A stretch of DNA of 64,000 nt from Daldinia sp. FL1419 (Eukaryota > Ascomycota > Sordariomycetes > Xylariales > Hypoxylaceae), in NCBI GenBank assembly GCA_025201765.1, contig MU623347.1, forward strand, positions 62,001 through 126,000, in the 5' to 3' direction. The notes beneath the pieces are model-generated. The model saw nothing but the letters and a program-made list of their open reading frames with translations. It made no database searches and was not told where the DNA came from. How positions within the stretch are numbered: the stretch's first letter is position 1; each line of letters opens with the position of its first letter. The translations under genes were made by a program, and so were the position numbers. Positions 35,008-47,044 of the stretch are shown here, in pieces.

Positions 35008-38000
35008 TGACGGTGGACTTAAACGGAGTAAGATATGTCCGGCAGGGCAGTATCGAGGATATGGGTCGGTTGTGATTTGAGATATATACGGGGCGTTGCA
35101 TTCGGTCACGGCGATTATTTGCAAAGTAGGTTGTGATACCCATCGATTCCAATGGCGGCACGGAAACGTCATGAGTCCATAACTCTCACCAATATGGATG
35201 ACGATCATGGGCCAGGGGGTGAGACGAATTACAACGTGATACTAAGTTGCACGTTGGCCTAATTTCATGAGGTAGCACGCCCATCTAGGTTGGCTACGGA
35301 ATATGGACATGTTTCACCCGAGCGGTAGTATATGGAACTAAGGCTAAGTTCAAGATATTCAAACCTCTGGAAGGAGAGGTCGTATACTGCGGCTGTAATG
35401 AGAGATATGCGACGGGACGACGAATGGAGGAAAATGAGAAAAAAAAAAAAGAAAAGAAAAGTAAAGACCGGATATGGGCTCATTAGAGCGGATGTGTACG
35501 ACTATATGATGTTGTTTTCGGATACCCTTGGAAACTGGCGCGAATGTAGGAATGATCAAAAAGACAAAGGTATAGAGTAGAAAGGTACCTACTGCTCTCG
35601 CGAGCTTGTTCGCTTATTTTCATTAATATGGATGGATTGCTTTGCTATACGTGTGTCGGTTAAGACTATGGGATATATCTTGATATGTCTACCTACCTAC
35701 CCAACGGTTAGGTAGGTATTATACCAGTTTAGCGCTATCCGCGTTTTTGATATCTTGTACTTAAATAATTACGTGTTTCTGAATATTAGGTGGTTATGAT
35801 TTCCGCCTTGCCAGAATAGCTGCTCTAGGTAGTAACGCAGCAACTCGGCACCTCGTCTAAAATATACTCGGAATTTCAATGACATCGAAGTTTTATAGCT
35901 TTACCTAGTAGGTAAGTGCTTTATGTACCCGAGGCAAGTAAGGGCAGATACAGGTAGGTAGGTAACCGTTAGGTAGGTAGGTAGGTAGGTAGGTACATGT
36001 ACCTGCCTAGGCATGAGGTACCTAAGGTTTAATGATTTCAGGAATTTAATTCGCCGGCCTACCCTTCGGGCCTTCCTTTCCTCTTTAGCTAATGACCTAA
36101 CCTGGGTACCATTCTCTATCTAGGTAGGTACCTACCTATCCCCTTTCTACCTATCTTTTTTTTTTTCTCCTCCTTCATCTAACTTAAAGAACTTATCTGT
36201 AGAAACGCGGGGAATTTCCATCTCATTGCTCTATTCTTTTCTTTTGGATATCCCATGTGTATTATATTGATCTCATTTCGGACTGGCTTCCTATAGGCGC
36301 TTACCATAACCCTTGCTTATGTCCGATAAAGCTTTTCCAACCACCTTAAAGCTACAAATATTTCGAACCCGCTCTTTGCTCCTATCTTGCCGCTTTAGGG
36401 TTGATATATCCCTCATATAAGCTGCACGTATCTCTTCTAGGAAAGATGTGGATTAATTAGGATCAAAGTGGTATTGAAAGGTAGCAAAGAAAAGCCTCAA
36501 GGCTTAAAGGAACCCTGAAAGATTTCCATTTACGGCGAGATGCTAATATTGATTGGCCAGTCGTCACAGCCGCAATGATGCAAGTCAATCTCGGAAGTAT
36601 TCCGATTCAGCTGAATGTGTTTCTGACAGGCAGCCCACGAAGATCAATTTAACTACGGTCTTCCTTGAGCGAACAGGCGTCTTTGTAAGACAGTCACAAC
36701 AGCCATTGATTGATATTGATCGGACCCGATGCCATGGATTTGTAAGTCGTGGCTCTACATATGGTACAATACATATAGTACTCCATAAGTACCTCCGCTA
36801 CAAAGCCTACCCCTTCGGCCTTGCTTCGACTGATAGGTGCACCGTGCTGCCCTCCCAATTTCAACCGTTCCATGGACCAAAGACTGATCAACCAAGGCTC
36901 AACTGCAGCTGCAGCTACAAACATGGAAGATGCGTTGTGCTGCGATTCGGCCAAGCTTCAATTTTATGATGTGTCACTTTTTGATAGACTCGCACCCTGT
37001 CTGGTTTAGACAAGGATTTACGATACGCCCAGATCGAGCGACAAGGGTATCACAATACACTACATGTCAGACGGGTGGATTATTATCAATAACTACCCTT
37101 GGTTTCTTTAATATTACCATAGTTATACGAAGTATGGTATTTCTCTTGTTTTACTCTTTCCTCCGGTTTCCAGTCGCGTGACACAAAACAAAAGGCACGG
37201 ATGACCCCGGCCGTGTTTGCAGCTGAAACCATGAAACAATCTCAGCAAACAAGCAGCTTTGTTTATTGCTCATCTCTGAATACATTGAAGGGGTTCGGAC
37301 CTAGGAGCTTGAATATATCTGTACGACATTCAAGAACCCCTGGTCGTGTCTCATCAACCGACCTTGACATTGTTACCGCCGTATTTTACCAGATAATCGG
37401 ACCCGGCAACGCTGAGACCGCCTTATAGAGCCATGAAACACTAGAACAACTAAAGGAATAAAGAGCATCCATGTAGGGCTGGGTTGCTGCAAACCCAGTG
37501 CTACCTTATCCCGGACTACTGGAAAGAAGAGGCTGAGGGGAGGGCCTTGACGTCGCATCAGCGAATGTTCCGCAGAAGCTGAATTCGAACGGCTGGACCT
37601 GCAGTTGTACCCCCTCCCCTGTCAGTTTTGAGATCTACAAAAGAATGTTGTTTCGTCACCGGCGTCGATCCCGACAGGTCATCACTCATATCTGAGAATC
37701 GACAGAAATTTTCCAACTTAAAGAAAAAGAAATGCCACCAATGCAGCTACCCGCACAGCTCATCCCCGATGTACATACAAACGCCGTAACGGTCGATGGC
37801 TAAAACCTCGACCCCAATTCCGCCTATTTCCGCCTACATGAACGCAGGGAAGCAAGTTGGCCAACCAGTTCTATTACCATGGCGTTGGTCTTACACGGTC
37901 ATTCTGACCAATCCTCTTGACTCTTTTCCCGGGCCTATCAAATCCACTCTGCTCGGTGTAGTCTGATCCAAGACATAGCCAGCTCGACGAGTCGTTCATT

Positions 38001-41000
38001 GGTGTGAGAGATGAAACCATCTGAAAGGAATCCCCACCCACGACCTTCTTTAAGTAAAGCTTACGCTCTAATTCGTTGCGCAATTATGCATGCAAGCTCC
38101 ATCTCATGTGCATCCACTTGTGTAGTGTAAGTGGGTGAGAGACGCGGGTTCGTCACATGTGCCATCTTACGGGACGCTCCCGCTCCAGGACCTGCAGGAG
38201 ATCAGCTGTTTCATTGCCGGGTGCGGAGCCGGTCTGGCCTCCCCTCCCCTCGGCCGGAACGTCGCTAGTTAGGGCGGAAAGTTTGATCACCATTGCTCCT
38301 TGCGGATCGTGGCGTCGGTCGGTTTGGTTTGGCTACTTCCAATGCCTTTTGCAAAGTTTCCCTCTTTGCGTAACAGGGCACAGAAGGAATCCCAATCTTT
38401 TAGGCATAGTCTTTGACGGCGACCTCTGCGGGTACCCGGGAGGGAAAGAGTTATCCCGAATTCTTCCCCCGAAGGGAGTCATACGTTACAATTTAGGAAG
38501 GAGACGGGAGGAATATGTGTAAGAAATAGGAATCAAGTCCCATCTAGAAATAGTTGTGCTACTTCCTCCGTGCTGCTAGCCGTCGCCCTTTAGTTGATGT
38601 ATGCCGTATCTGGTGAAGCCGATGCTTCCTTCTGGTATAACAGAGTACGCATATTTCTCTACTTGGATCCTTCGAAAGCAACCCTGTTCATCTATCGTGA
38701 GAACACTATCTCCATCGGTTCGTCATGGAAATAATATCATTTCCGTAATTCCCCACATACGTTATCACTAGGCTAGCCATGGGAATCCAACATGACACTT
38801 ACAAAACAAGCTAACGGCCAACGTTGCCCGAGCCCCAACAGATTATCAGCCACTTGTTTAACAAGCATTCGTACCGAGTTACACCATCATGGGGACGCCA
38901 ACAAAGACACAGGACTTACGTTCTTTACCTAGGTAGTTGGGCATTATGACAAATACTTACTTGGAAATAGCCCTGTTAGATCCCTGGTGGTGTCCGATCG
39001 GTAGCTAGGAGAGTCATCCCGATTTATTTGATCGTGTTCGATCGTATTCAGCTTGTATCAGCCTCAGCTTACGATATTCGTAAGTTAGTTTATGCGTAGG
39101 ACCCCAAAACGCAGCTCCACGATGCGAAATGCGAAACTCGTAAGCCGGAGTTTGAATTACCTACTTTGCGGTAGCCAAACTTCGTATGGCCGTTTACTCA
39201 ACCTCAACTAGATTTGGGGGGTTGAGCACTAAGGGTAATATGCAAGGGAGGCATTACTTCCTATTTACAACTCTTAGTCCTTGATTCTACCTTTGAGAGA
39301 CGTCCCTCAGACTACTTAATTGTAGTAACTGCATGAGCCACTACCCACACTATAGAAATAAAGGGATAGGAAAGTCCACCGAGTACATAATACCTGGTCT
39401 TATTGTGAAATTCAAGTTCGATCCTGCGCATGTTATTTTTATGACTTTCGCATATTGGTTTCGGTTCGGGGTTAAGTGCCTCATTCTTTAGAAGTTCTCC
39501 ATAATGGAACCTCCAAGTAGTCCAATGTTCAAGTAAATATAAATATATATTAATTTTTCAATAATAGTTACAAAATGGCCTTGTTTCCCGACTTTCACAG
39601 GATTTCTTATAAATTTCCTCTACGGTTCTTCCCGTTTTACTCATAGGGGTAATGTTTGGGGTAAGAATCTCAACGAAGAACAACATCCGAGCGGCTGTGA
39701 GATTAAAGACGCACTTATCCTTCTCGACCCAGTAGACGAATTCAACCAGGTAAGATGCAGCTTCGTCTTTCTAACAGGTATCGTTTGAGATTGCCGCTAA
39801 AAAGCGGAAGTCGTTTTGCGAACAATGAGTGCCGGGATGCAATGCTAAGTCGCTATATGAACCACTATATAAAATCACATCAAAATAAAGCTTCCAGAAT
39901 AGGCAATTTAGCTCTAGGTTGCATTTGTAAAGGGATATATATATGTGTGTGTATGTATGTGTATATATCTTTACCTTAATCATGTGGTATTTCATGTATA
40001 GGGGGTAGCTAGAATCATACGCGTAGTTGACACACAATTTTTTCCCTCGAGCTAATCTTCTCCCTCTTTACTTTGTCTTACCATCCATACAACGCACAAA
40101 TTCTATTCACGTTGCCTCAAGGTTAATAGCACCTCGTGCTTCGTCTACGTAGGAGACTCGTGTAAATGATTACGTTGCGCGGTCCTTAAGTAGCAATCCG
40201 CGAATCAAAGGGAATAGACGGCAATACAAGCCCGTGCTATAAGCACCTCGTTACACGAGGGGAGTTTGCGAGGTACAGCTTAAGGTAGGTATGTTTGCAA
40301 ATTGCAATGTCGAGTGGTGTTACTCTGAGCCCTACCTCCGAAGTTACCTAAGATAGATAGAGAGGAATTATTCGTGGTGCTACAAAGTGGGCCAAGAAGC
40401 GTGAAACAACGTCGTTGTTGCACGATGAACTCTGTCTTAACTACAATAGCTACGATATATTGTCAGAGTACCCTGAATGGGGATAAATCGCGAAGTGAAT
40501 ATTGAGAAGAAGCAGCAAAGCTCCTGTAAAGTAGCTTTACAGTGGTATCTAACTAACAACTAACAACCCTCGATCTTCCATCTATCAGCAAGGGTGCGCA
40601 GCGCCCTTTACGGGTATATGTGCAATTGTGGATATCTTCCCCTATTCCTGACTATGTAGTCTTCACTTACCTTCTGACATACATACACAGCGAAAGTGCC
40701 TATCATTGACCATATATTCTGTTAATGAGGTCGTTGCTTTTTGCTATCATCTCCATTATAAGGGAAATATAACGTAGGACAAGGTTCAAATATAGAGAGC
40801 TGACTATAGGCATCCATGTTCTACTCCAAACTCATTTTCCTATGTACGGTAAGAGTGAGTAAGATACTAGGTAGATTATTCGATCGCCCCCAAACTGGTT
40901 ATAATTCCGTCTAAAGCCTACCGTTGCTTCTATCAAGTAAACGAATTCCTTACAATAGGTAATTTATACGGTCGACGGGAGGGGAGTTTAAGAAATAGAA

Positions 41001-41555
41001 CCGGCTCGAAGGGGAATGTAATCTGAATTAGGATACTGTTAGATATTGACACGTCGAATCCTCTTGCCAAGTTTGCTTTTGTATAAATAAAGCAGACAAC
41101 TCCTCTTAATAGATCTGGCTCTCGTAATAAATAATTGGATTCGATACTTAGACTCTCATATTGTAACTAGGTAGATTCTTCCTAGTTATTTAATAATAAT
41201 AAAAATGAAAAGAATAAAATTTTGCGGCAAGGCTACGTAAGTTTGATCTTCCTAGCCCCTGAAGAGACGGACTTGTTGCTTCGGCTTCTTGGTTAGGGAT
41301 TTATATAATGGAATACTTAACATAACACAGGTGCTGCTCCAAAGGCCGGGAATTCACGTAAGAAGTATAAAAGTACGCACTTGAAGGCTGTCCGTACGGC
41401 CAATCTTGAGCAATTAGAAAGCTTGTTTGATGGTCTCGAGGTTATGGAGGGGGTCTCGTTACTAAAGTTTGTATATACCTATTAATCTCGTATTTCGGGA
41501 CTTACGTCGTTCATAAACTACACCGGCATAGCTGTCAGGTTTCTAGTCGTACTAA
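35008..41555. other. Long gene-poor region
   Basis: About 6.5 kb with no supported gene. It contains tandem AGGT and palindromic AGGTACCT motifs (35690-35718, 35952-35994, 36119-36140), short A/T-rich and GT-rich microsatellites (near 39935-39968) and homopolymers. Short frames between 36.5 and 38.5 kb show no domain. Confidence 0.5.
35952..35994. repeat. Tandem AGGT microsatellite with AACCGTTAGG insert
   Basis: Repeats of AGGT run on both sides of a central AACCGTTAGG, followed closely by ACATGTACCTGCCTAGG. It belongs to the palindromic AGGTACCT family scattered through the window. Confidence 0.8.
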
Positions 41556-41677
41556 CTATATATAGAACAAAGAACTTGTTCTAGGTATACGTAGCAGTAG
41601 ATCCATAGCCATAGTACCTAGTAGATAGTGTTCCTCGCGGAACAACGAAATTGCTTCCTCGCTTATTGGTCCGCCTC
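41556..41677. repeat. Dispersed structured repeat, copy B
   Basis: Same order of blocks as 22317-22426: TATAGAACAAAGAA near the left end, a CCATAG block, then GTTCCTCGCGGAACAACGAA and a closing TTGGTCCGCCTC. The 14 nt inverted repeat of copy A is degenerate here, while the GTTCC-TCGC-GGAAC stem-loop is intact. Several differences are transitions. Confidence 0.7.
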
Positions 41678-42330
41678 ATCTAAGCCCATCACAGTACTCA
41701 GGCACTATACTCATACTAAGAGAAAGAGGGGTTATTAGATATTATAAAGTAGGTAATGACAGCGAGAAGATAAGCCATGAGCCTAGCTTAGGATTATATT
41801 CTATCATAGTCTATAGTTCTCTGATAGTTGAGGTTAAGTCAGGGGCCCAGAGTAGAGAGCACGAGGTTCAAATGCCACAGTGCCTAACCTAGGTAGGTAG
41901 TGGGAATTAGCATACTACAAGTTAGAACATCTAGAGCCTAGCCGCTTGATTTCAACACCGGGTTCAGGCATATATCAAGGAATTTGTGTCTTCGGCGAGA
42001 GGTAAAATCATCATGTGACAAGAGCAAGCAAAACTATTCATTATTACTAATATCCTACGACTTCTTCGGGATCTTCTTAGATATATATATGAATATAGGT
42101 ATTTAGCAAAGCTATGCTAGGCATGCAAATGCCAGATTTAGCTTAGTACTAGACCCATATTCACGCTTCCTCAAAGTAATCACTCTCTTACTCCCCCACC
42201 TCTCGAGAGCAATATTAGTGATCAGTGCGTTCTCACAGGTGACAAGGTCGGCCTACTAATAGGCAACAAGTCTGTCCCGAGTTTCATAATTCATTACTAC
42301 GGCCACGTTGCCGGTGGTACGGCTAGGTAT
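41678..42330. other. Intergenic, CNB1 downstream region
   Basis: No gene seen. It includes an ACCTAGGTAGGTAG motif near 41889 and must contain the CNB1 3' end. Confidence 0.45.
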
Positions 42331-43172
42331 CTAGAACTGGTCTGTATCAAAGTTCCATTAGCAACCATCACACACAGACGTTGAACACAAAGCATAAAAA
42401 TATGAAAGAGATAATAGCGGAGAGAACAAGCCACTTACCTAAAGTCATGCTCATGCTAACATCCGTGTTCTCGACCATCTTGGTAAATTCTTCAAAGCTG
42501 ATCTTGCCGTCCTTATCGAGGTCGGCCTCCATAATAGTCTTGTCGACGATCTGCTGGAGCTGCTGGTCCTTCAAGTTGCTTCCAACCATCATCTTCAGAA
42601 CAATGAATAGCTCGCCGTTGCTGATATACCCATCTCGGTCGATGTCGTATACCTTGAAGGCGAACCGTAGCTTCTGCTCCTTGTTCCCCTTGCTGCTGAA
42701 CGCGCTCAGCCCCGATACGAACTCTTGGAAGTCTACGTCGCCGCCGCCGTCCTCGTCGAAGATCGCTATCATTCTGTTTACGGGCAAAAACGTGTTTGAG
42801 TTAGCCTCGGGATAGTCAGTAGTAGACGTTGATAGAGTAGGAAATACGGGTGAAGCCGTACCTCGTAGCGAGCGGGTTCGACGATATTTGCGGTAAGCTT
42901 AGAAACTCTTCTCGTTCGATCGTGCCCGAGTTATCCTACGCAGACCATAATCATTAGCTTAGGCGCATAACGGAGCAGAGAGCTGGTCGGGGAGCTCTAT
43001 GTACCTTATCGAGCTTCATGAACCTCTTCCTCAGCCTATCAACCTCCTCCCGGTCGACTACACGGCGCAATTAGGACTACATCCGAAAAGCATCTGCAGG
43101 GAAAGAGTCCGAATACATACAGTTCGACCCCTGCACGATGTTGTCTAGAACGGTGCTCGTTGTATTACCCAT
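42331..43172 (-). CDS. CNB1: Calcineurin regulatory subunit B (5 exons)
   Basis: Exons from the 5' end are 43172-43121, 43057-43005, 42935-42862, 42773-42439 and 42341-42331, giving exactly 174 residues, the usual fungal length. The protein starts MGNTTSTVLDNIVQGSNFDR, with Gly2 as an N-myristoylation site. Four EF-hand loops are visible at about D34-E45, D66-E77, D103-E114 and D144-E155, each with the expected Asp/Asn, Gly and Glu ligands. It regulates the calcineurin A phosphatase, which is activated by calcium and calmodulin and drives stress and morphogenesis signalling. The last exon is only 11 bases and supplies the end of Asp plus Gln, Phe and stop, completing the conserved MTLDQF terminus. 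Without it the frame reads into intron. Introns are 63, 69, 88 and 97 bp. Confidence 0.98.
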
Positions 43173-45152
43173 ATTGCTGGGAAGCCCCTTGGCGGAGGCG
43201 GACTCGAAAGAATGGGACGGGGAGGTTGGATAAAGGAGTTGTTCTCGATGTATATTCGGGAGATACGACTCGGTTGCTTAAAGGGGGATAGCTTTGGAGG
43301 GATTGGGTATTCGTAATTATGTCAAAGGAATGGACTTATTTGGTAGCTCGTGGGGTTTGTTGAAAGACGTTCTCTATGTACGTAGACGATTTCCGCTTGT
43401 GAAGTTCCGCCTCTTGTGATGAGGCTGATGGAGAGTTTAGATGGGAATGCGGGCTGGTGGGGTCCCTTTTTTTTTATATATGTCCATGGATCTCTTTATT
43501 CATGCTTGTCCATGATTGGAGAAGCACAGCCGCATCTTCATAGCACAAGCCACGACTTGATGAGTTAGAGTTACCTAATCAGCTGAAGTACGTAGACAGG
43601 GTAGACCCGTAGACCCGTATGTAGATACCTATGTACGTAGATACGTGACTAGGCACGTACCTAATGATTCAAGACAGCCACTTATGTAATAGATAACGAT
43701 TATCTCTTTGAACGATGGAATATCGAAAATATGGAGGACGTACGCAAAAGAACGAATAGCATGTGTATTTACGGATTATACTCGTTATATTTAAATTAGA
43801 AGAGACAAACCAGACGACTAAACGCCCGTACCTTGAAAGTACCTCCTTGCATAAAATCAACAGGGCATTCAAGCTTTCTTATCAGATACAATATGTGGCT
43901 GGTGGTTTGTGGCTGATTATTGCCATTTTTAATTTCGACTCCCAGCATAAAATGCTCCTGCAACCAAGAAATCCAGAGCTCCAAGATGCAAAATTACAAT
44001 CTAACGGCATCTACACTTACATGCGACTAGACCACACCGCTGCATGCAAAGGCAGAGAAAAAAAAAATCGAAAAAATCAGCGAGATGCAAGATGCATGAT
44101 GCGTTGGTCAGACATGTTGCGTAGGCTAGCGCGGTTGTAGATGTTTGTGAATGTAGTGTAGGTATCTCGAATGCATAATTCCACTTTCTATTTCTAGGTC
44201 CAAGTTTCCTCATATTTGTCCTCTGGGCATGCGCAAAGGAAAAAAAAAAAAAAAAAGAAATGGAAATGGAAAAGGGGATAGTCTATTTGCATCAGGGTCG
44301 TAGATGCTAATTTGAAATAAGTTTGTACCTTGATTGGAAAGTACATAGGAAGTTCAAGAATGAAAGTAACGAAGCGCCTATTGCGCAAGTACTACTTTGT
44401 CTTTTAGCGGCAGAAAGACGTCCATGGAAAGAAAATGCCGATTTTAGGTCAAGTCAACCAACGTTATGTACTAAGGTTCCTTTCATAAAACTTATTTACG
44501 GACAAGATACAAAGGGGATGAAACTCAGCCAAAAATAATCCTCGTAAGGCCATGCCATTATATAGAATATATAAAATCAATCGGAAATAATTTGTCAAGA
44601 AATGCAAAAGTTAACTATATCAAATATAACATTCACCATCATTGATTGAAAAGGACTATCTTTTCTGTTAGAACGGGTTGTTATCGCACCCCGGGCTCCC
44701 CCTTTTCATTGCCCCTCCCCCAAAAAGTGTTGCCCAAAATTGGGCGCCTCCATGGTGCAGCCAATAAAAACCCCAGATTTTAAGATAGTTACGGGCTAAC
44801 TAGGAGGAAGGCGTAAGTCTTTAGGTGGGGCTTTCTTTCACTTCCAGGACTCTCAGACCCTCCTTAGACCCTCTGTGCACAACCTGCACAATCACTATTC
44901 TCACTTTGTTGTTGCTGCTCGGGCTGCCTGCGGCGTCCAAGCAAAAATTTGCGCCCCAAACAATTCAACGTCACCTCATCCTAGACGACACTTTAGCCAT
45001 CAAAACAACCCTCAAAACATAGCTTTAAACGCTCATAAATTTGATTTTTCATCGTCGCATGATCTAAACTTTTTGGTTCCCGAATTTTTTCGGGGGTTTT
45101 CCGACCTCTTTGTCGATTTTTTCCCTACTATCCTACCACACCGCTGACCGCC
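43173..45152. other. Divergent spacer between CNB1 and EPL1
   Basis: No supported gene. It holds the promoters of both genes, repeats of GTAGACCCGTAGACCCGTA-type sequence near 43600, A-runs at about 44065 and 44242, and a hairpin GCCCAA-AA-TTGGGC near 44733. A pyrimidine-rich stretch precedes the EPL1 ATG. Confidence 0.5.
44761..44765 (+). promoter_or_regulatory. CCAAT box upstream of EPL1
   Basis: CCAATAAAA occurs about 390 bp before the EPL1 ATG, a plausible site for the fungal CCAAT-binding (Hap) complex. Position and context support it only moderately. Confidence 0.35.
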
Positions 45153-47044
45153 ATGTCGACCCGGAAAGTGCGATACAAGAAACTTAACATCAAAACCCCT
45201 CTACCCGTACTAAGGGAAGACCAAATAGACCCCAACGAATATGAATCTCTTACAACCGAATCACAAATAGCTACTGGTGTCGAGCAAGCCGAGGAAAATG
45301 TGAGTTATCAATACTTTTCTTACCTTTCATACGCATGTCACGTGATATATCACGTGACATATTCGCCCTTGGTCCTACCCATTTTTATATCATTTTTATA
45401 TCGAGCGATATCAAGGTATATCACCACATATCACCACATATCAAGACTCGTAAATGCACGTAAACCACTTACCGAAAGGCTAACCACGCCTGCCCATAGG
45501 AATATCATTTGCAGGCAGCCCTTAGAGGGGCCGGCGCGAGTACGGACAATGAGATCCCAGTGCCGCCGCCGCAAAAGAGCGAGGCAGACTATAATGAGCT
45601 GTATCCCACACCATATGTAGAGCCCAGAAATTACATCAAGTTCTCCGAAACTGTTGAGGAGACGCTCGGCTGTCTATATGATATGACAACAGAGGATGAG
45701 GAGTACCTCAAGACTTACAATGCTAAGTGGACAGGAAACACTCAGCTCTCGGAGGATGATTTCGAGCGGATAATGGAAGTATTCGAAGATACAGCCGCAG
45801 AACAAGCTCCCTTTGCTGCAGTTGACAATACAGTAGTGCCCTTTGAAGTCATGGCTCAAGCTATGAATCATATAGTTCCTGTCAAGCTCATTCAAGCGCA
45901 TGCTAAAAATGTCTACGAGTACTGGAAGACTCGACGGCAAGTGAGCGGTAACAGGAATCTGCAGCCTTCACTCAAGTTCGAAACTCATCAAGAGCATGAT
46001 GATATGGACCCTTATGTTTGCTTCCGAAGGCGCGAAGTGCGGCAGACGAGGAAAACGAGGGCACGCGATGCGCAGGTGAGCGACAAATTAAAGAAGTTGC
46101 GTAGGGAATTGGAAGACGCCCGTCAGCTTGTTGTTTTCTCGTATCAGCGGGAAATATTCAAGAGAGAGCTTTTACGCAGCGATAGGTCTGTCTTTGAACA
46201 GCGGAGCAGCCTGAAAGAAACCAAAATTCGTCTCGGCATCAAGGGTGATGACGAAGACTTCTTCAACGCTAGACCACAGAAACGGCCTAGGACAGAGGCG
46301 CAACAACCAGCGCGCGCCGGCCCTCATAGTCAGCTTCGCTTGATTGTCCGTCCTGACGGAGGACGAACCGTGGAACCGGCCGACCTCGCTGTCCTAGCCG
46401 ATAAGCTAGCTGAGAAGGAGAATGAGTTGCGTAATGATGTTGAGATGAAGATCCAGAACCATAGGAGATGGAACAACAACTATGTGGATCTGACTGCTGA
46501 CCCATTACCTCCTGTTCAGGAGCAGAAAGAGCCAAGCTTTAGGCCCGCAAAGACCACCTATTTGATGACCCCACCGGCATCTGCATCAGATTCCACGGAG
46601 CCGGAGGAGGAAAGCCCATTGGATTCGCTCAAGTCTTTCCAGCAAATCAATTCCAGTAGTATCAACCTAGGGCGCGCGGAATTCGAAGAGATGTCTTCGT
46701 ACCGTCGTCGCATAGGGCGATTAAATCGATTATTTATCGACCGTCGACCACCTAAATCCAGACACGAGAGTCCTCCACATGACGTGGACTTTACCCAGAG
46801 TGATCGTTGGAAATATGACCAGGACGACGATGATGACGATGACCAGCCAGTGTATGAAGTGGATCCCAACAGCTCCCGTCAAATGAAATTCCGGTCGACG
46901 ATACCGCCCTCGCCATTCTTGTTTAAGAGGCAGGGCGTTGATGCTGCTGCTGCCCTCCAGGCAAGTAGTGTAAACCGTCAGGCCCTCCCACAACCCCAAG
47001 CATCAACGACTCAAGCTCAACCACAGCGACCACCTCAGACCTGA
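45153..47044 (+). CDS. EPL1: Enhancer of polycomb-like protein, NuA4 subunit (2 exons)
   Basis: Exons 45153-45299 and 45500-47044 give 563 residues. The 200 bp intron starts GTGAGT. An acceptor at 45497-45499 (TAG) restores the conserved EENEYHLQAAL, while the neighbouring CAG at 45512-45514 would lose it, so the first is preferred. The EPcA region covers about residues 1-150: MSTRKVRYKKLNIKTPLPVL, IPVPPPQKSEADYNELYP, and NYIKFSETVEETLGCLYDMT. A basic, helical EPL segment follows (PYVCFRRREVRQTRKTRARD), and the C-terminal third is disordered with an acidic Asp run and a Gln/Pro tail. Epl1 scaffolds the Esa1-Yng2 catalytic module that acetylates histones H4 and H2A. The intron carries an unusual palindrome. 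Confidence 0.95.
45335..45360. promoter_or_regulatory. 26 bp perfect palindrome with two CACGTG E-boxes
   Basis: The half-site ATGTCACGTGATA is followed directly by its exact reverse complement, giving two TCACGTGA sites in the EPL1 intron, about 180 bp into the gene. CACGTG is the site of fungal bHLH factors such as Cbf1. Function is inferred. Confidence 0.55.

Noticed and set aside
41855..41885. GGTTCAAATGCC, possible SINE or tRNA B box next to repeat copy B
   Set aside because: The spacing deviates from a B box and no A box or cloverleaf is visible upstream.
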